Positions 36,133 to 46,030 are shown, numbered from the stretch's first letter. The stretch: DNA of 64,000 bases from Bradyrhizobium sp. CCBAU 051011 (GCF_009930815.1 NZ_CP022222.1:3638501-3702500); one strand, 5' to 3'. Made by a program: numbers and translations. The notes: a model not told the origin generated them from the sequence alone.

Positions 36133-37403
36133 CCGGGAATGCGGACCGGCAGTTGCTCGATGCCGCGCACGAAGGAGGAATAGACCCGCTTCGGCTCGCC
36201 GACCACCTCGATGCGATCGAAGCGCTTGAGCATTTCCTGCCACACGATCTTCAATTGCAATTCAGCAAGGCGCATGCCGACGCATCGGTGGATGCCGAAT
36301 CCGAAGGAAAGGTGGGTGCGCGGGCGGGCGCGGTCGATGATGAATTCGTCGGGCCGCTCGATGCCTTCCTCGTCGCGGTTGCCCGAGACGTACCACATCA
36401 CGACGCGATCGCCCTTTTTGATCTTCTTGCCGCCGATCTCGGTATCGGTCAGCGCGGTGCGGCGCATATGGGCGAGCGGCGTCTGCCAGCGGATCACTTC
36501 CGGCACCATGGTGTCGATCAGGGCCGGGTTGTCGCGCAGCTTTTGGTACTGGTCCGGATGCTCGTTCAGCGCCAGCACCGAGCCGCTCATGGTGTTGCGC
36601 GTGGTGTCGTTGCCGCCGACGATCAGAAGGATGATGTTGCCCATCAGATTATCGGGGTCCATGTGCCGCGTGGCGTCGCTATGCGCCATCATCGACAGCA
36701 GGTCGTTCTTCGGCGGCGTGTTGACGCGCTCGTTCCAGAGCTTTGAGAAATAGGCGTAGCACTCGTCCATTTCCTGGCGCCGCTGCTCCGGCGAGTCCAC
36801 GACGCCGCTCTTGGGCAGCGCGGTCGAAACGTCGGACCAGCGCGTCAGCTTGCGCCGCTCTTCCCAGGGGAAATCGAACAGGGTGGCCAGCATCTGCGTG
36901 GTCAGCTCGATCGAGACGCGCTCGACGAAGTTGAAGGTTTCGTTGCGCGGCAGATCGTCCAGCACCTTTTGCGAGCGCTCGCGGATCAGTTTTGCCAGCT
37001 CGTCCAGATGGGTCGGCGTGAACATCGGCGACACCGTCTTGCGCTGCGCCGAATGCCGCGGCTGGTCCATCGCGATGAAGCTCGGATAGTCGTAGCCGGG
37101 CGGCACGTCGCGGATCGAGATGCCGCCGAGCGTGGAGTCGGAGGAGAAGATGCCGTGGTTGGTGTCGACATGCATGATGTCGTTGTACTTGGTCACCGAC
37201 CAGTAAGGCTCGATCGGCGAATTCTCGCAGTAGTGAACCGGCTCTTCCTTGCGCAGCCGCTCGAACCACGGCCACAGGGTGTCGTTCTGGAACAGCTTTG
37301 GCGCACCGGGATGAAAGTCCTTCAGCGGGGTCGAATAGGCCTCTTCGCGCGCGGCGCGCAGAAGCTCTTTCTTGTCGGCTTTGATTGAGGTCTGGACGTT
37401 CAT
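36129..37403 (-). CDS. cytochrome P450 (CYP153-like)
   Basis: A 424-residue soluble bacterial P450. The heme-ligand region is FGFGIHRCVG with Cys374; the I-helix motif is VGGNDTTRN (263-270), and the K-helix ExxR is PEVIR (301-305). MDQPRHSAQRKTVSPMF near 112 and the I-helix region resemble CYP153 alkane or fatty-acid omega-hydroxylases; that subfamily call is from memory. It is closely related to the neighbouring P450, so the pair is a tandem duplication. No ferredoxin or reductase gene is nearby, so redox partners must be encoded elsewhere. Confidence 0.88.
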   Translation of the reverse strand: MNVQTSIKADKKELLRAAREEAYSTPLKDFHPGAPKLFQNDTLWPWFERLRKEEPVHYCENSPIEPYWSVTKYNDIMHVDTNHGIFSSDSTLGGISIRDVPPGYDYPSFIAMDQPRHSAQRKTVSPMFTPTHLDELAKLIRERSQKVLDDLPRNETFNFVERVSIELTTQMLATLFDFPWEERRKLTRWSDVSTALPKSGVVDSPEQRRQEMDECYAYFSKLWNERVNTPPKNDLLSMMAHSDATRHMDPDNLMGNIILLIVGGNDTTRNTMSGSVLALNEHPDQYQKLRDNPALIDTMVPEVIRWQTPLAHMRRTALTDTEIGGKKIKKGDRVVMWYVSGNRDEEGIERPDEFIIDRARPRTHLSFGFGIHRCVGMRLAELQLKIVWQEMLKRFDRIEVVGEPKRVYSSFVRGIEQLPVRIPG

Positions 37404-37434
37404 GTTGGTAATAATCCCGATAGAGTCCAAAGGG

Positions 37435-38706
37435 TTAGCCGGCGATGCGGACCGGCAGGGTCTCGTAGCCTTTGACGAAACTCGAATATACCCGCTTCGG
37501 TTCGGCTATCACCTCAATATTATCGTATCGCTTGAGGATTTCTTCCCAGATAATCCTTAGTTGTAGTTCCGCCAGGCGGATTCCGACGCAGCGGTGGATG
37601 CCGAATCCGAAGGAAAGGTGGGTGCGGGGGCGGGCGCGGTCGATGATGAAGTCGTAGGGGCGGTCGATCACGTCCTCGTCCCGGTTGCCGGAGACGTACC
37701 ACATCACGACCTTGTCGCCCTTTTTGATCTGGCGCCCACGGAATTCGATGTCTTCGAGCGCGGTGCGGCGCATATGCGCCAGCGGCGTCTGCCAGCGGAT
37801 CACCTCGGGCACGAAACTGTCGATCAGGTCGGGGTTGTCGCGCAGCTTGCGATACTGGTCCGGATTCTTGTTCAGCGCATAGATGCTGCCGGAGAGGGTG
37901 TTGCGGGTGGTGTCGTTGCCACCGACGATCAAAAGGATCAGATTGCCGAGGAAGTTCTTCGGGTCCATGTCGCGCGTAGCGTCGCTATGCGCCATCATCG
38001 ATAACAGGTCGCTCTTCGGCGGCTGGTTGATGCGTTCCTTCCACAGTCTGGCGAAATAGGTCGCGCATTCCATCAACTCCGCCTGGCGTTCTTCCTCCGT
38101 GGCGACGAGGCCGCCGGGGCCGGGAAGCGTCGTGGCGACGTCCGACCAGCGCGTCAGCTTGCGGCGGTCTTCCCAGGGAAAGTCGAACAGCACGGCGAGC
38201 ATTTGCGTGGTGAGCTCGATCGAGACCTGGTCGACCCAGTCGAAAACGTCACCTCTCGGCAGATTGTCGAGGCATTCGGCGGAGCGCTTGCGGATGTTGA
38301 TCGCGAGCTCGTCGAGATGGGTCGGCGTGAACATCGGCGCCACCGTCTTGCGCTGCGCGCTGTGGCGCGGCTGGTCCATGGCGATGAAGCTTTCGCGGCG
38401 CAGGTCCGGCGCGACATCGCGGATGGTGATGCCGCCAAGCGAAGCTGCCGACGAAAACACCGCGTGGTTGGTCTCGATGTCCATGATGTCGTTGTACTTG
38501 GTGATCGACCAGTACGGCCCGAACATCGAGTCCTTGCAGTAGTGCACCGGCTCCTCGCGGCGCAGCCGGTCGAAATACGGCCAGAACGAATCCGTCTTGA
38601 ACAGCTCGGGATTGCTGACGTCGAAATCCGCCAGCGGCATGGACTGAGCCGCATCATGCGCGGTTCGCAGTTGGGAATCGCTGGCGAGATCGACGGTTCC
38701 GTGCAT
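37435..38706 (-). CDS. cytochrome P450 (CYP153-like), tandem paralogue
   Basis: A 423-residue P450, paralogous along its whole length to the one at 36129. Motifs: FGFGIHRCVGIRL with the Cys heme ligand, VGGNDTTRN, and PEVIRWQTPL. The start at 38706 (MHGTVDLAS) has GGGAGAG upstream; a much longer frame to 39057 crosses into the divergent gene. It is the first gene of a P450-P450-thioesterase operon, divergent from an acyl-CoA dehydrogenase. Differences between the two paralogues lie mainly at the N-terminus and around residues 85-110, which may affect substrate choice. Confidence 0.88.
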   Translation of the reverse strand: MHGTVDLASDSQLRTAHDAAQSMPLADFDVSNPELFKTDSFWPYFDRLRREEPVHYCKDSMFGPYWSITKYNDIMDIETNHAVFSSAASLGGITIRDVAPDLRRESFIAMDQPRHSAQRKTVAPMFTPTHLDELAINIRKRSAECLDNLPRGDVFDWVDQVSIELTTQMLAVLFDFPWEDRRKLTRWSDVATTLPGPGGLVATEEERQAELMECATYFARLWKERINQPPKSDLLSMMAHSDATRDMDPKNFLGNLILLIVGGNDTTRNTLSGSIYALNKNPDQYRKLRDNPDLIDSFVPEVIRWQTPLAHMRRTALEDIEFRGRQIKKGDKVVMWYVSGNRDEDVIDRPYDFIIDRARPRTHLSFGFGIHRCVGIRLAELQLRIIWEEILKRYDNIEVIAEPKRVYSSFVKGYETLPVRIAG

Positions 38707-38929
38707 GGGTGGCTCTCCCTGAATTCTACCCACGCGAAGCATGCCGAGCGGGCGATGTTTTACCCTATTACATCTCGACCCGGCCCCCGGCGCAAGGGCG
38801 AGTTGGGTGCATTTGGCCGCATCGACTAGCTGCCGACCTTGGCGGTCCCGATGCATTTCGCCGCGTGACAAGCGCAGGCCCGGAGCATAAGTCTGTTTGA
38901 AACAACGTTTAATTCGCCGGGAGGCGGCC

Positions 38930-40102
38930 ATGATTCCCAACGCGCAACGAATGTTCAATTTCGACCTCGGCGAGACTGCGGATGCGATCCGCGAGACCGT
39001 GCATGCCTTTTCCCAGAACGAGATCGCGCCGCGCGCCGAAGAGATCGACCGCAGCAATCAGTTTCCGCGCGACTTGTGGCCCAGGATCGGCGCACTCGGC
39101 CTGCACGGCATCACGGTCGAGGAGGAATATGGCGGCGCCGGCCTCGGCTATCTCGAGCACTGCATCGCGCTCGAGGAAATGTCGCGGGCGTCAGCTTCGG
39201 TCGGCCTGTCCTACGGCGCCCATTCCAACCTCTGCGTCAACCAGATCCGCCGCAACGGCAACGAGGCGCAGAAGCGCAAATATTTGCCGAAACTGATCTC
39301 CGGCGAGCATGTCGGCTCGCTGGCGATGTCGGAGCCCGGCGCCGGCTCGGACGTGGTCTCGATGAAGACCCGCGCCGACAAGAAGGGCGACCGCTTTGTG
39401 CTGAACGGCAACAAGATGTGGATCACCAACGGCCCGGTGGCCGATACGCTCGTGGTCTACGCCAAGACCGATCCCAATGCCGGCCCGCGCGGCATGACCG
39501 CCTTCATCATCGAGAAGGGCATGAAGGGATTTTCCACTGCGCAAAAGCTCGACAAGCTCGGCATGCGCGGCTCCGATACCTGCGAACTGGTGTTCGAGGA
39601 TTGCGAAGTCCCCGAGGAGAATGTGCTGAGCGAGGTCGGCCGCGGCGTCAACGTGCTGATGTCCGGCCTCGACTACGAGCGCGCGGTGCTGGCGGCAGGC
39701 CCGATCGGCATCATGCAGGCCTGCATGGACGTGGTGCTGCCTTACGTCCACGAGCGCAAGCAGTTCGGCGAGCCGATCGGGACGTTCCAACTGGTGCAGG
39801 GCAAGATCGCCGACATGTACACCACCATGAACGCCTCGCGCGCCTATGTGTACGCGGTGGCAAAGGCCTGCGACCGCGGCGAGACCACGCGCGAGGACGC
39901 CGCGGGCGCGATTCTCTACGCCGCGGAAAAAGCCACGCAATGCGCGCTCGACGCCATCCAGCTTCTCGGCGGCAACGGCTACATCAACGACTATCCGACC
40001 GGCCGGCTGCTGCGCGACGCCAAGCTCTACGAGATCGGCGCCGGCACCAGCGAAATCCGCCGCATGCTGATCGGGCGGGAACTGTTCGAGAAAACAGCGT
40101 AG
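38930..40102 (+). CDS. isovaleryl-CoA-dehydrogenase-like acyl-CoA dehydrogenase
   Basis: A 390-residue flavoprotein. The catalytic base of isovaleryl-CoA dehydrogenase is present as Glu250 in [14 protein letters not shown], and [17 protein letters not shown] is characteristic of the IVD group. FAD-binding ([15 protein letters not shown]) is intact. Leucine catabolism (liu pathway) is the usual role, but no methylcrotonyl-CoA carboxylase or HMG-CoA lyase genes lie nearby, so a related short branched acyl-CoA is also possible. GGGAGGCGGCC precedes the ATG. It is divergent from the P450 operon. Confidence 0.88.
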   Translation: MIPNAQRMFNFDLGETADAIRETVHAFSQNEIAPRAEEIDRSNQFPRDLWPRIGALGLHGITVEEEYGGAGLGYLEHCIALEEMSRASASVGLSYGAHSNLCVNQIRRNGNEAQKRKYLPKLISGEHVGSLAMSEPGAGSDVVSMKTRADKKGDRFVLNGNKMWITNGPVADTLVVYAKTDPNAGPRGMTAFIIEKGMKGFSTAQKLDKLGMRGSDTCELVFEDCEVPEENVLSEVGRGVNVLMSGLDYERAVLAAGPIGIMQACMDVVLPYVHERKQFGEPIGTFQLVQGKIADMYTTMNASRAYVYAVAKACDRGETTREDAAGAILYAAEKATQCALDAIQLLGGNGYINDYPTGRLLRDAKLYEIGAGTSEIRRMLIGRELFEKTA

Positions 40103-40207
40103 CGCCCAGATTTACGTGCGCATCACCAAATCCAATGCGCGCTGATGAAGGCAAGGCGCTATGCGAGTATTTCATATTGCCTGGGACGCCAGCTTGTTAA
40201 ACTCACA

Positions 40208-40702
40208 ATGCCGACACTAATCGCAGCGCACAAGAGAGTCGCAGAGCGAGCCAGAATGACGGATCAGCTAGAAGTTGCGGCCCTTCATCGGATTGGTAGC
40301 GCCAGTCCTCAGAAGCGGGAACGGTACTCATTTGATTTCGTGGTCAATGGAGTATCTCTCTTCGAAGCCACTCAAGCATTCAAATACGATATGTGCGGAT
40401 CTCTTTCGAATCCGCAGTTCGAACGCGAAGAGGCTCGGCAAATCAATAGTAGAACGGCTGCTATGTTGACTTCGGATGTTCCTGTCGGCGGTCACCGTGT
40501 GGCTCTGTTTGTTTGCCCGGAGTGCGGCGATTTCGCTTGTGGCGCCATTACTGCCCGTGTTTCACGAACTGAGCTTGGCGTGCAGTGGTCTGATTTCGCG
40601 TACGAAAATGGATTGGATACCGCTTCTAAGCTCGGTCTCGGGCCCTTTGAATTTGAGTGGGCCGCTTACCTAACGGAAATCGAACGCTCGAAAGCCGATT
40701 AA
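40208..40702 (+). CDS. hypothetical protein of unlike base composition
   Basis: A 164-residue protein with no recognised domain. A possible metal pair is visible in FVCPECGDFACGAITARV. The gene is visibly less GC-rich than its neighbours, with many A/T-ending codons, which suggests recent acquisition. The start may be ATG 40208 or 40256 (MTDQLEVAAL). A hairpin terminator begins at its stop codon. Confidence 0.55.
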   Translation: MPTLIAAHKRVAERARMTDQLEVAALHRIGSASPQKRERYSFDFVVNGVSLFEATQAFKYDMCGSLSNPQFEREEARQINSRTAAMLTSDVPVGGHRVALFVCPECGDFACGAITARVSRTELGVQWSDFAYENGLDTASKLGLGPFEFEWAAYLTEIERSKAD

Positions 40703-40726
40703 GTCCGCTTTTTGCTTGGCGGACTT
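40701..40726 (+). terminator. Rho-independent terminator
   Basis: An 8-bp stem, aagtccgc (40701-40708) with gcggactt (40719-40726), encloses a T-rich loop and overlaps the stop codon of the gene before it. A similar agtccgc/gcggact hairpin follows at about 40750-40775. Confidence 0.6.
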
Positions 40727-40902
40727 TCATGTGATGTTCGGTTTCAGTCCGCAAACCGCCGCAAAGCGGACTTGGATCGAGCCATATTCCTCAATCTCGA
40801 TTTAAGAGTTCACGCACTATAGGAACTCATTGTGGGACCTGGGTCACACACCGGCCGATGATTTTGTGGTTTGATCCGCCACCGTCGCGCTGGAGTTGAA
40901 TC

Positions 40903-42060
40903 ATGAACCAGATGAGCTGGCCCCCTCAGGTGCCGCCACCGCCGCCTATGCCCGTGCCGCCGCCGATGCCGGTGGCGTTTTCCGGCAGCCGCGGCGACTT
41001 TTTTCATCTGGTCAAGCGCGGCGCAGGCCTCGAATTCGTTACCCTCGGCTTCTATCGCTTCTGGCTGCTCACCGATATCCGCCGGCATCTCTGGGCCAAC
41101 ACCTTGGTCGACGGCGATGCCGCCGAATACACCGGCCGCGGCAAGGAATTGCTGATCGGATTTCTGGTTGCGCTGGCGATCCTGGTGCCGGTCTATCTCG
41201 CCTATTTTCTCGCCGGCCTTGAGGCCGAGCATATCCAGGCGTTTGCCAGTATTCCGCTGGTCGCCTTCTTCTACATCTTCGGGCAGTTCGCGATCTACCG
41301 CGCGCGGCGCTATCGCCTGACGCGCACGGTGTGGCGCGGCGTGCGGTTCTGGATGAGCGGTTCGGGATGGAAATACGCCTTGCTGGCATCGCTGTGGGGC
41401 CTGTTGTCGGCGGTGACCCTTGGACTGGCGCTGCCGTGGCGCACGGCCGCGCTTGAGCGCTACAAGATGCGCCATTCCTTCTACGGCGACCTGCAGGGCA
41501 GTTTCGAGGGGCGGGGCTGGGAGTTCTTCAAGCGCGGCTGGTGGCTGTGGCTGCTCGCGCCGATCGCGTTTGTTGTGTACCCGATCGCGCCGTTCATCTA
41601 TGGGGCCTTCAAGGCGATCGAATGGCGCTGGTGGCTCTCGGGCATCCGGTTCGGCGACGTGCGCCTGGAATCGTCGCTGCCCAAGAGCGCATTGATCGGC
41701 CTGTACTGGAAAGTCATCGGCTGGATCGTGGTGCTCGGCTTGGCGTTCTCGGTCTATCTGGCGCTGGCGGCGGCGCTGGTCGCCAGCATGAGCGGCGATG
41801 CATTCGGCGAATTCTTCACGTCGCAGGAATTCGCCAAAAGTATCCCGCTGCTTGCGCTCATGGGCATCGGCTACCTGGCATTTGCACTGGCGATGAATAT
41901 CGTAATACGGGTCTATCTGGTACGCGACCTCTGGGTGAGGGTGCTCGGCTCGGTCAATATCAGCGGCATCGAGGCGGCCGCCAACGTTGCCGCGCGGGGC
42001 GAGATGGCCAACGCGCTCGGCGAAGGATTTGCCGACGGCCTCGATGTTGGCGGCTTTTAA
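40903..42060 (+). CDS. YjgN/DUF898-family membrane protein
   Basis: A 385-residue inner-membrane protein: a short Pro/Met-rich N-terminus, then the DUF898 pattern with SRGDFFHLVKRGAGLEFVTL and FYRFWLLTDIRRHLW, and several membrane segments (about 85-110, 120-135, 150-170, 215-240, 275-300, 325-350). The function of the family is unknown. A gene for an M48 peptidase follows after 15 bases; this pairing is frequent in proteobacteria and points to a shared role in membrane quality control. Confidence 0.82.
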   Translation: MNQMSWPPQVPPPPPMPVPPPMPVAFSGSRGDFFHLVKRGAGLEFVTLGFYRFWLLTDIRRHLWANTLVDGDAAEYTGRGKELLIGFLVALAILVPVYLAYFLAGLEAEHIQAFASIPLVAFFYIFGQFAIYRARRYRLTRTVWRGVRFWMSGSGWKYALLASLWGLLSAVTLGLALPWRTAALERYKMRHSFYGDLQGSFEGRGWEFFKRGWWLWLLAPIAFVVYPIAPFIYGAFKAIEWRWWLSGIRFGDVRLESSLPKSALIGLYWKVIGWIVVLGLAFSVYLALAAALVASMSGDAFGEFFTSQEFAKSIPLLALMGIGYLAFALAMNIVIRVYLVRDLWVRVLGSVNISGIEAAANVAARGEMANALGEGFADGLDVGGF

Positions 42061-42075
42061 GGCTTCGGTGTCGCC

Positions 42076-43179
42076 ATGAATAGCGAAGCGTCAGTTCCTG
42101 CAACACAGATCCTCGACGGTTCGGCGGCCTATTTCGACGGCGCGTCGAGCCGACGGCGCACCGTGACGCTTCGCCTTGCCGACCGGCTCGAAATCGTCGA
42201 GGGCGAGCAAACGCTGGCGGCGTGGGCCTATGCCGACATCCGCCGCGCCGATAGTCCGACTGGCGTGCTGCGCGTGAGCTGCCAGGCTGCGCCTGCGCTG
42301 GCGCGGCTCGAGGTTCGCGATACCGGCCTTGCGAGCGAGCTCGTCGCGCGCTGCGGCAGCATCGACGATCACATGATCGGCCGTCGCGGCGTCGCCACCA
42401 TCGTCGGCTGGTCGATCGCGGCGACGGTATCGATCGTTGCCGTGGTGCTGTTCGGGTTGCCGCTGCTGGCCGACCGCCTCACGCCGCTGGTGCCCGAAGC
42501 GTTCGAGCGGCGGCTCGGCGAGGTCGCGGACAGCCAGATCAAGAAGATCTTCGATGCCAAGGTCTGTGACAACCCCGCGGGGGAGAAGGCGTTCACCAAG
42601 CTCGTGACACAGATTCGCGAAGCCGCCGGCCTCGACACGTCGGTGCAGTCTGGCGTGCTGTCGAGTTCGATTCCGAATGCCTTCGCGCTGCCGGGCGGCA
42701 AGGTCTATCTGTTCGACGGACTATTGGCGAAGGCCGAGAACGCCGACGAGATCGCCGGCGTGCTGGCCCATGAGCTCGGCCATCTCAAGCATCGCGACAG
42801 CATGCGCAAGCTGATCCACGACGGTGGTAGTTCATTCCTGATCGGGCTGTTGTTCGGCGACATCACCGGCTCCAGCGCGCTGATCTTCGGCTCGCGCACG
42901 CTGGTGACGTCATCCCATTCGCGTGAGGCCGAGCATAGCGCCGACAGCTTTGCGATCGACGTCATGCACCGGCTTGGCCGGCCGGCGAAGCCGGCCGGAG
43001 AACTGCTGCTTCGGGTGACCGGAAAGGAAGGCAAGGGCCTTTCCATTATCTCCACCCACCCCCTGAGCGAGGATCGGCTGGCGCGGATGAGCCGGCAAGA
43101 TCCGCCGGCCGGCAGGCCGCCGCTGCTCTCGGCCGAGGAGTGGAAGGCGCTCAAATCGATCTGCAGCGCCAAGATCTGA
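42076..43179 (+). CDS. M48-family zinc metallopeptidase
   Basis: A 367-residue protein. The zinc motif HELGH is at 232-236 (His232, Glu233, His236), with the third ligand expected in HSREAEHSADSFAID near residue 280. A membrane helix at about 105-130 (IVGWSIAATVSIVAVVLFG) anchors it. The N-terminal 100 residues form a soluble domain common to this subgroup. It is downstream of a DUF898 protein in the same operon and probably cleaves membrane or periplasmic proteins. Confidence 0.88.
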   Translation: MNSEASVPATQILDGSAAYFDGASSRRRTVTLRLADRLEIVEGEQTLAAWAYADIRRADSPTGVLRVSCQAAPALARLEVRDTGLASELVARCGSIDDHMIGRRGVATIVGWSIAATVSIVAVVLFGLPLLADRLTPLVPEAFERRLGEVADSQIKKIFDAKVCDNPAGEKAFTKLVTQIREAAGLDTSVQSGVLSSSIPNAFALPGGKVYLFDGLLAKAENADEIAGVLAHELGHLKHRDSMRKLIHDGGSSFLIGLLFGDITGSSALIFGSRTLVTSSHSREAEHSADSFAIDVMHRLGRPAKPAGELLLRVTGKEGKGLSIISTHPLSEDRLARMSRQDPPAGRPPLLSAEEWKALKSICSAKI

Positions 43180-43185
43180 TGCCGG

Positions 43186-44184
43186 CTACCTTCGGGCGCT
43201 TTTTCGCGACCTTGCCGCCTCGATCGGCGCGGACGCGGCGCCCGCGGGCTTCAGGTCCCATACCGCCTGCATGGCCGAGAAGGCCTGCGAGATCATCGAC
43301 TCGTGGCGCCGCGACGCCAGGCAGGCGAAGCTGAGGTCGCAGGTCAGCGTCACCTTGTCGGCAACGACGATATTCCGTTTCGGCGCGACTCGGTCGAGCA
43401 CGCAGACGCGGGCGAGGCTGAGACAGTCGCCGGATTCGACGAAGTCGATCATGGCCTCTTCCTGATCGGCGAAGGCGACGCGCTTCAGCAATGAGCCCGT
43501 CGGCCGGAACACGTCGTCGAGCAGCCGCCGATGCGCCGAGTCATACGGCGTCGCAATCCAGGGCAGGTCGGCGAGGTCGCCCCAATCCTTGCCCATCACC
43601 TTGTCGCTCCATTCGCGAGGCGCGATCACGCGATAATCGAAGCGCATCAGCGGCATGAGCTGAAATTTGCCGTCGTCGATGGCTCGCTCGGACAGTATCC
43701 CTGACGCGAGGCATTCGGGGGGTGTGGCATCGACATAGTATCCGACGTCGAGTTCGCCCCTGCCGATCTGGGCCAGCACGTCGTCGGTCATGCCGTAACG
43801 AAGGAAAACTTCGGTCTTCTTCGAAGAGGTGGCGAGGCTTCGCACGAACGGGCCGAGCCGGATCGACTCCGGATCCTGGATCGTGCCGACGCGCAGCGTC
43901 CCGCGCAGCGATTCGCGCAAGGAATCCGCCGCCGTCCTGAAATCCGCCGAGGCCGATACCGTCCGGTGCGCCAGCGGCAGCAGGGCGGCACCCGCTTCCG
44001 TCAGCGTAAAGCCGCCCGGCGTCCGGTTGAAAAGCTGCAGCCCTGTATTCTCCTCCAGGCCCTTCAGTTGCAGGCTGACGGCAGGCTGGGTGAGGTGCAG
44101 CAGCGTGGCCGCGCGTGACACCGTGCCTTCACGGGCCACGGTGATGAAGCAGCGCAAGGCCTGGATCCGAGGCAGGTCGTTCAT
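43186..44184 (-). CDS. LysR-family transcriptional regulator
   Basis: A 332-residue LysR protein with the winged helix at 1-65 (IQALRCFITVAREGTVSRAA, then QPAVSLQLKGLEE) and an effector-binding domain. The last 30 residues are a basic, Ala-rich tail (SAPIEAARSRKSARR), longer than usual. It is convergent with the M48 gene (six bases between stops). No divergent target gene lies nearby, since a repeat occupies the upstream side. Confidence 0.85.
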   Translation of the reverse strand: MNDLPRIQALRCFITVAREGTVSRAATLLHLTQPAVSLQLKGLEENTGLQLFNRTPGGFTLTEAGAALLPLAHRTVSASADFRTAADSLRESLRGTLRVGTIQDPESIRLGPFVRSLATSSKKTEVFLRYGMTDDVLAQIGRGELDVGYYVDATPPECLASGILSERAIDDGKFQLMPLMRFDYRVIAPREWSDKVMGKDWGDLADLPWIATPYDSAHRRLLDDVFRPTGSLLKRVAFADQEEAMIDFVESGDCLSLARVCVLDRVAPKRNIVVADKVTLTCDLSFACLASRRHESMISQAFSAMQAVWDLKPAGAASAPIEAARSRKSARR

Positions 44185-44406
44185 TTGAAAGACTTATAAG
44201 AGTCGCCCATAACCAACATTAAACAGGATTTGCTCTTGGAAGTCACAATGTTTCGTAAATAAAACTTTGCGTTGTCATGGGAATAAAGGCGAATTGTTCC
44301 GTCCGGGCTATTCAATCTGTCGTGCAGATGGCGCTCGCGAAGCATTCAGAAGGGCCTGGCTGCGGCCGCGGTCTGCGCCTTGTTCGACAGTCGAGAATTC
44401 TCGGCG

Positions 44407-44634
44407 GTCATTGCGAGCCAACGGGTCGCGAATGCGCGCCCGGCTTGCGCCGCGCAGTGATGACAGGCCCCGCGAAGCAGTCCATCGCTCCGCGCTTGCG
44501 GAAGGATGGATTGCTTCCGCCTTCGCCCTTCGAGCTTCGGCGGACAAGTCGTCGCTTCAGCGCAAAATTGCTCTGCAATTTTGTCGCGAGCTCGCTTGCA
44601 CAAACGCTTCGCTTTTGTCGCAGGCAATGATGGG
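44407..44634. repeat. dispersed repeat, copy 1
   Basis: This stretch begins gtcattgcgagccaacgggt and contains cagcgcaaaattgctctgca and caaacgcttcgcttttgtcg. A second copy at 48561-48738 has the same blocks in the same order, with differences. No gene is seen in it. Confidence 0.8.
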
Positions 44635-44765
44635 GTGAGGCAGGCGACCAGGCCGTGACCCATAAACCGGGAACGACCGAATTTGGTAGGAAGCGGAAAG
44701 ACGGCTTTGAGGGAGCAAACAGCGGAAGCTGTCGTTATCGAACAAGGTTTGAAAAGGAGGCTGTT

Positions 44766-45143
44766 GTGATCCACCACGTTTCGGTAGGGACGAATGATGT
44801 TGGGCGCTCGAAGCGTTTCTATGACGCCGTTTTGCCCATCGTCGGCATTGTGCCAATGGCCGAGGATGAGGGTGGACTGGGTTACGGAAGCGGCACGTTT
44901 CACTTCAGCGTTCAGGTTCCAATTGACGGAAGACCTGCAACCGTTGGCAATGGCACTCACATCGCCTTTGCCGTGGAAGACCGTTCCATGGTCGATCGAT
45001 TCTACGCAGCGGCACTAGAGCACGGTGGTCGCGACGACGGTCCGCTGGGGCTGCGGCCAGACTACGATGCCAACTACTATGGAGCCTTCGTCCGCGATCC
45101 AGACGGTCATAAAATAGAAGCGGTGACCTACTCCGCAAAATAG
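44766..45143 (+). CDS. VOC/glyoxalase-family protein
   Basis: A 125-residue vicinal-oxygen-chelate protein. The two beta-alpha-beta-beta-beta modules are recognisable by IHHVSVGTNDVGRSKRFYDA and by THIAFAVEDRSMVDRFYAAA; the ending YYGAFVRDPDGHKIEAVTYS is typical. Metal ligands are likely His2 or His3 and a Glu near the end. It could be a lyase, dioxygenase or resistance protein; the family is not specific. The GTG start at 44766 follows AAGGAGG. Confidence 0.85.
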   Translation: MIHHVSVGTNDVGRSKRFYDAVLPIVGIVPMAEDEGGLGYGSGTFHFSVQVPIDGRPATVGNGTHIAFAVEDRSMVDRFYAAALEHGGRDDGPLGLRPDYDANYYGAFVRDPDGHKIEAVTYSAK

Positions 45144-45217
45144 TCATCAGCTTTTGCCCGGTTACAGCCGGCACCGCTCTGCGATGAATCTGCGCATTGG
45201 CAGTTTGGCCGCGCCCT

Positions 45218-46030
45218 TCACTGCGGCAGGTTGTTGACCTTGCGCACCCAGGCGCGCACGTCGGTCAGCACGTCCGGCAGCAACGCCTTGACCTCCTGCA
45301 CGGTCATGCCGGGCTTGATCCGGGGATCATAGAGCAGGTTGAGGAGATACTGGTCGTAGACGTCGAAATAGCCCATCGACACATTGTCGTTGAACATGGT
45401 CCAGGGCACGCTCGCCGTATCGTTGATCGGTCCCAGCGATTGCAGCAATTCCTCATAGGCGCAGTCGAAGAAGACGAAGTCGCCATTGTCGACGGTGAGG
45501 ATCACGTCGGAGTGTTCGATTTCGAACTTCTCGTTCTTGCGAAAGCCGGACAGGCATTGCGGGTCGAGTGAGGAGCGGATCTCGCGCGCCCGTTCGCTGC
45601 CGTAGAAGGTCGCGATGGTGCGATGGAGATCGCGATCGCGCACCAGCTTGACTTGCACATTGGCGTCTTCGAGGCTTGCGGCCATGGCGATATCGAGGTG
45701 CTGAACGCGCGCGGCGATGTCGGCCACGATTTTCGCAAGCTGCGCCTTGCGGTCGGCGCGGGCACCGTCGGCGAACACCCGCACCGGCCCGTCATATTTT
45801 CGGATGCGGTCGACGCGGCCGGCGAGATGATACTCGGCGCCAAAGGCGATCTTGAGAAAGCCTTCGACGATCTCGTTATCGGTAAAGATCCTTTTCTCGC
45901 TGCGTTGACGCTGCGCGATGGCGGGAAGGTCGGCGAACGCCGTGCACGGCAGCAAGATCCCGCCGAGTACTGCGGCGCTCAGGGCAGCCGCTAGCGTCCG
46001 TACATGCAGGAATCGGCGGAGCGTGCGCAT
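45218..46030 (-). CDS. DUF2927-family exported protein
   Basis: A 270-residue protein with a signal peptide (LAAALSAAVLGGILLPCTAFA, cleavage near residue 34). The mature region, including RIFTDNEIVEGFLKIAFGAE and later PWTMFNDNVSMGYFDVYDQY, matches the DUF2927 family of secreted alphaproteobacterial proteins. A putative metalloprotease-like role has been suggested for some relatives, but I cannot confirm the motif. A Cys pair (PQCLSGF and FFDCAYEE) may form a disulfide. Confidence 0.72.
   Translation of the reverse strand: MRTLRRFLHVRTLAAALSAAVLGGILLPCTAFADLPAIAQRQRSEKRIFTDNEIVEGFLKIAFGAEYHLAGRVDRIRKYDGPVRVFADGARADRKAQLAKIVADIAARVQHLDIAMAASLEDANVQVKLVRDRDLHRTIATFYGSERAREIRSSLDPQCLSGFRKNEKFEIEHSDVILTVDNGDFVFFDCAYEELLQSLGPINDTASVPWTMFNDNVSMGYFDVYDQYLLNLLYDPRIKPGMTVQEVKALLPDVLTDVRAWVRKVNNLPQ

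Noticed and set aside
38707..39057. N-terminal extension of the second P450
   Set aside because: The extra 117 codons overlap the divergent dehydrogenase gene. The start at 38706 has a ribosome binding site and gives normal P450 length.
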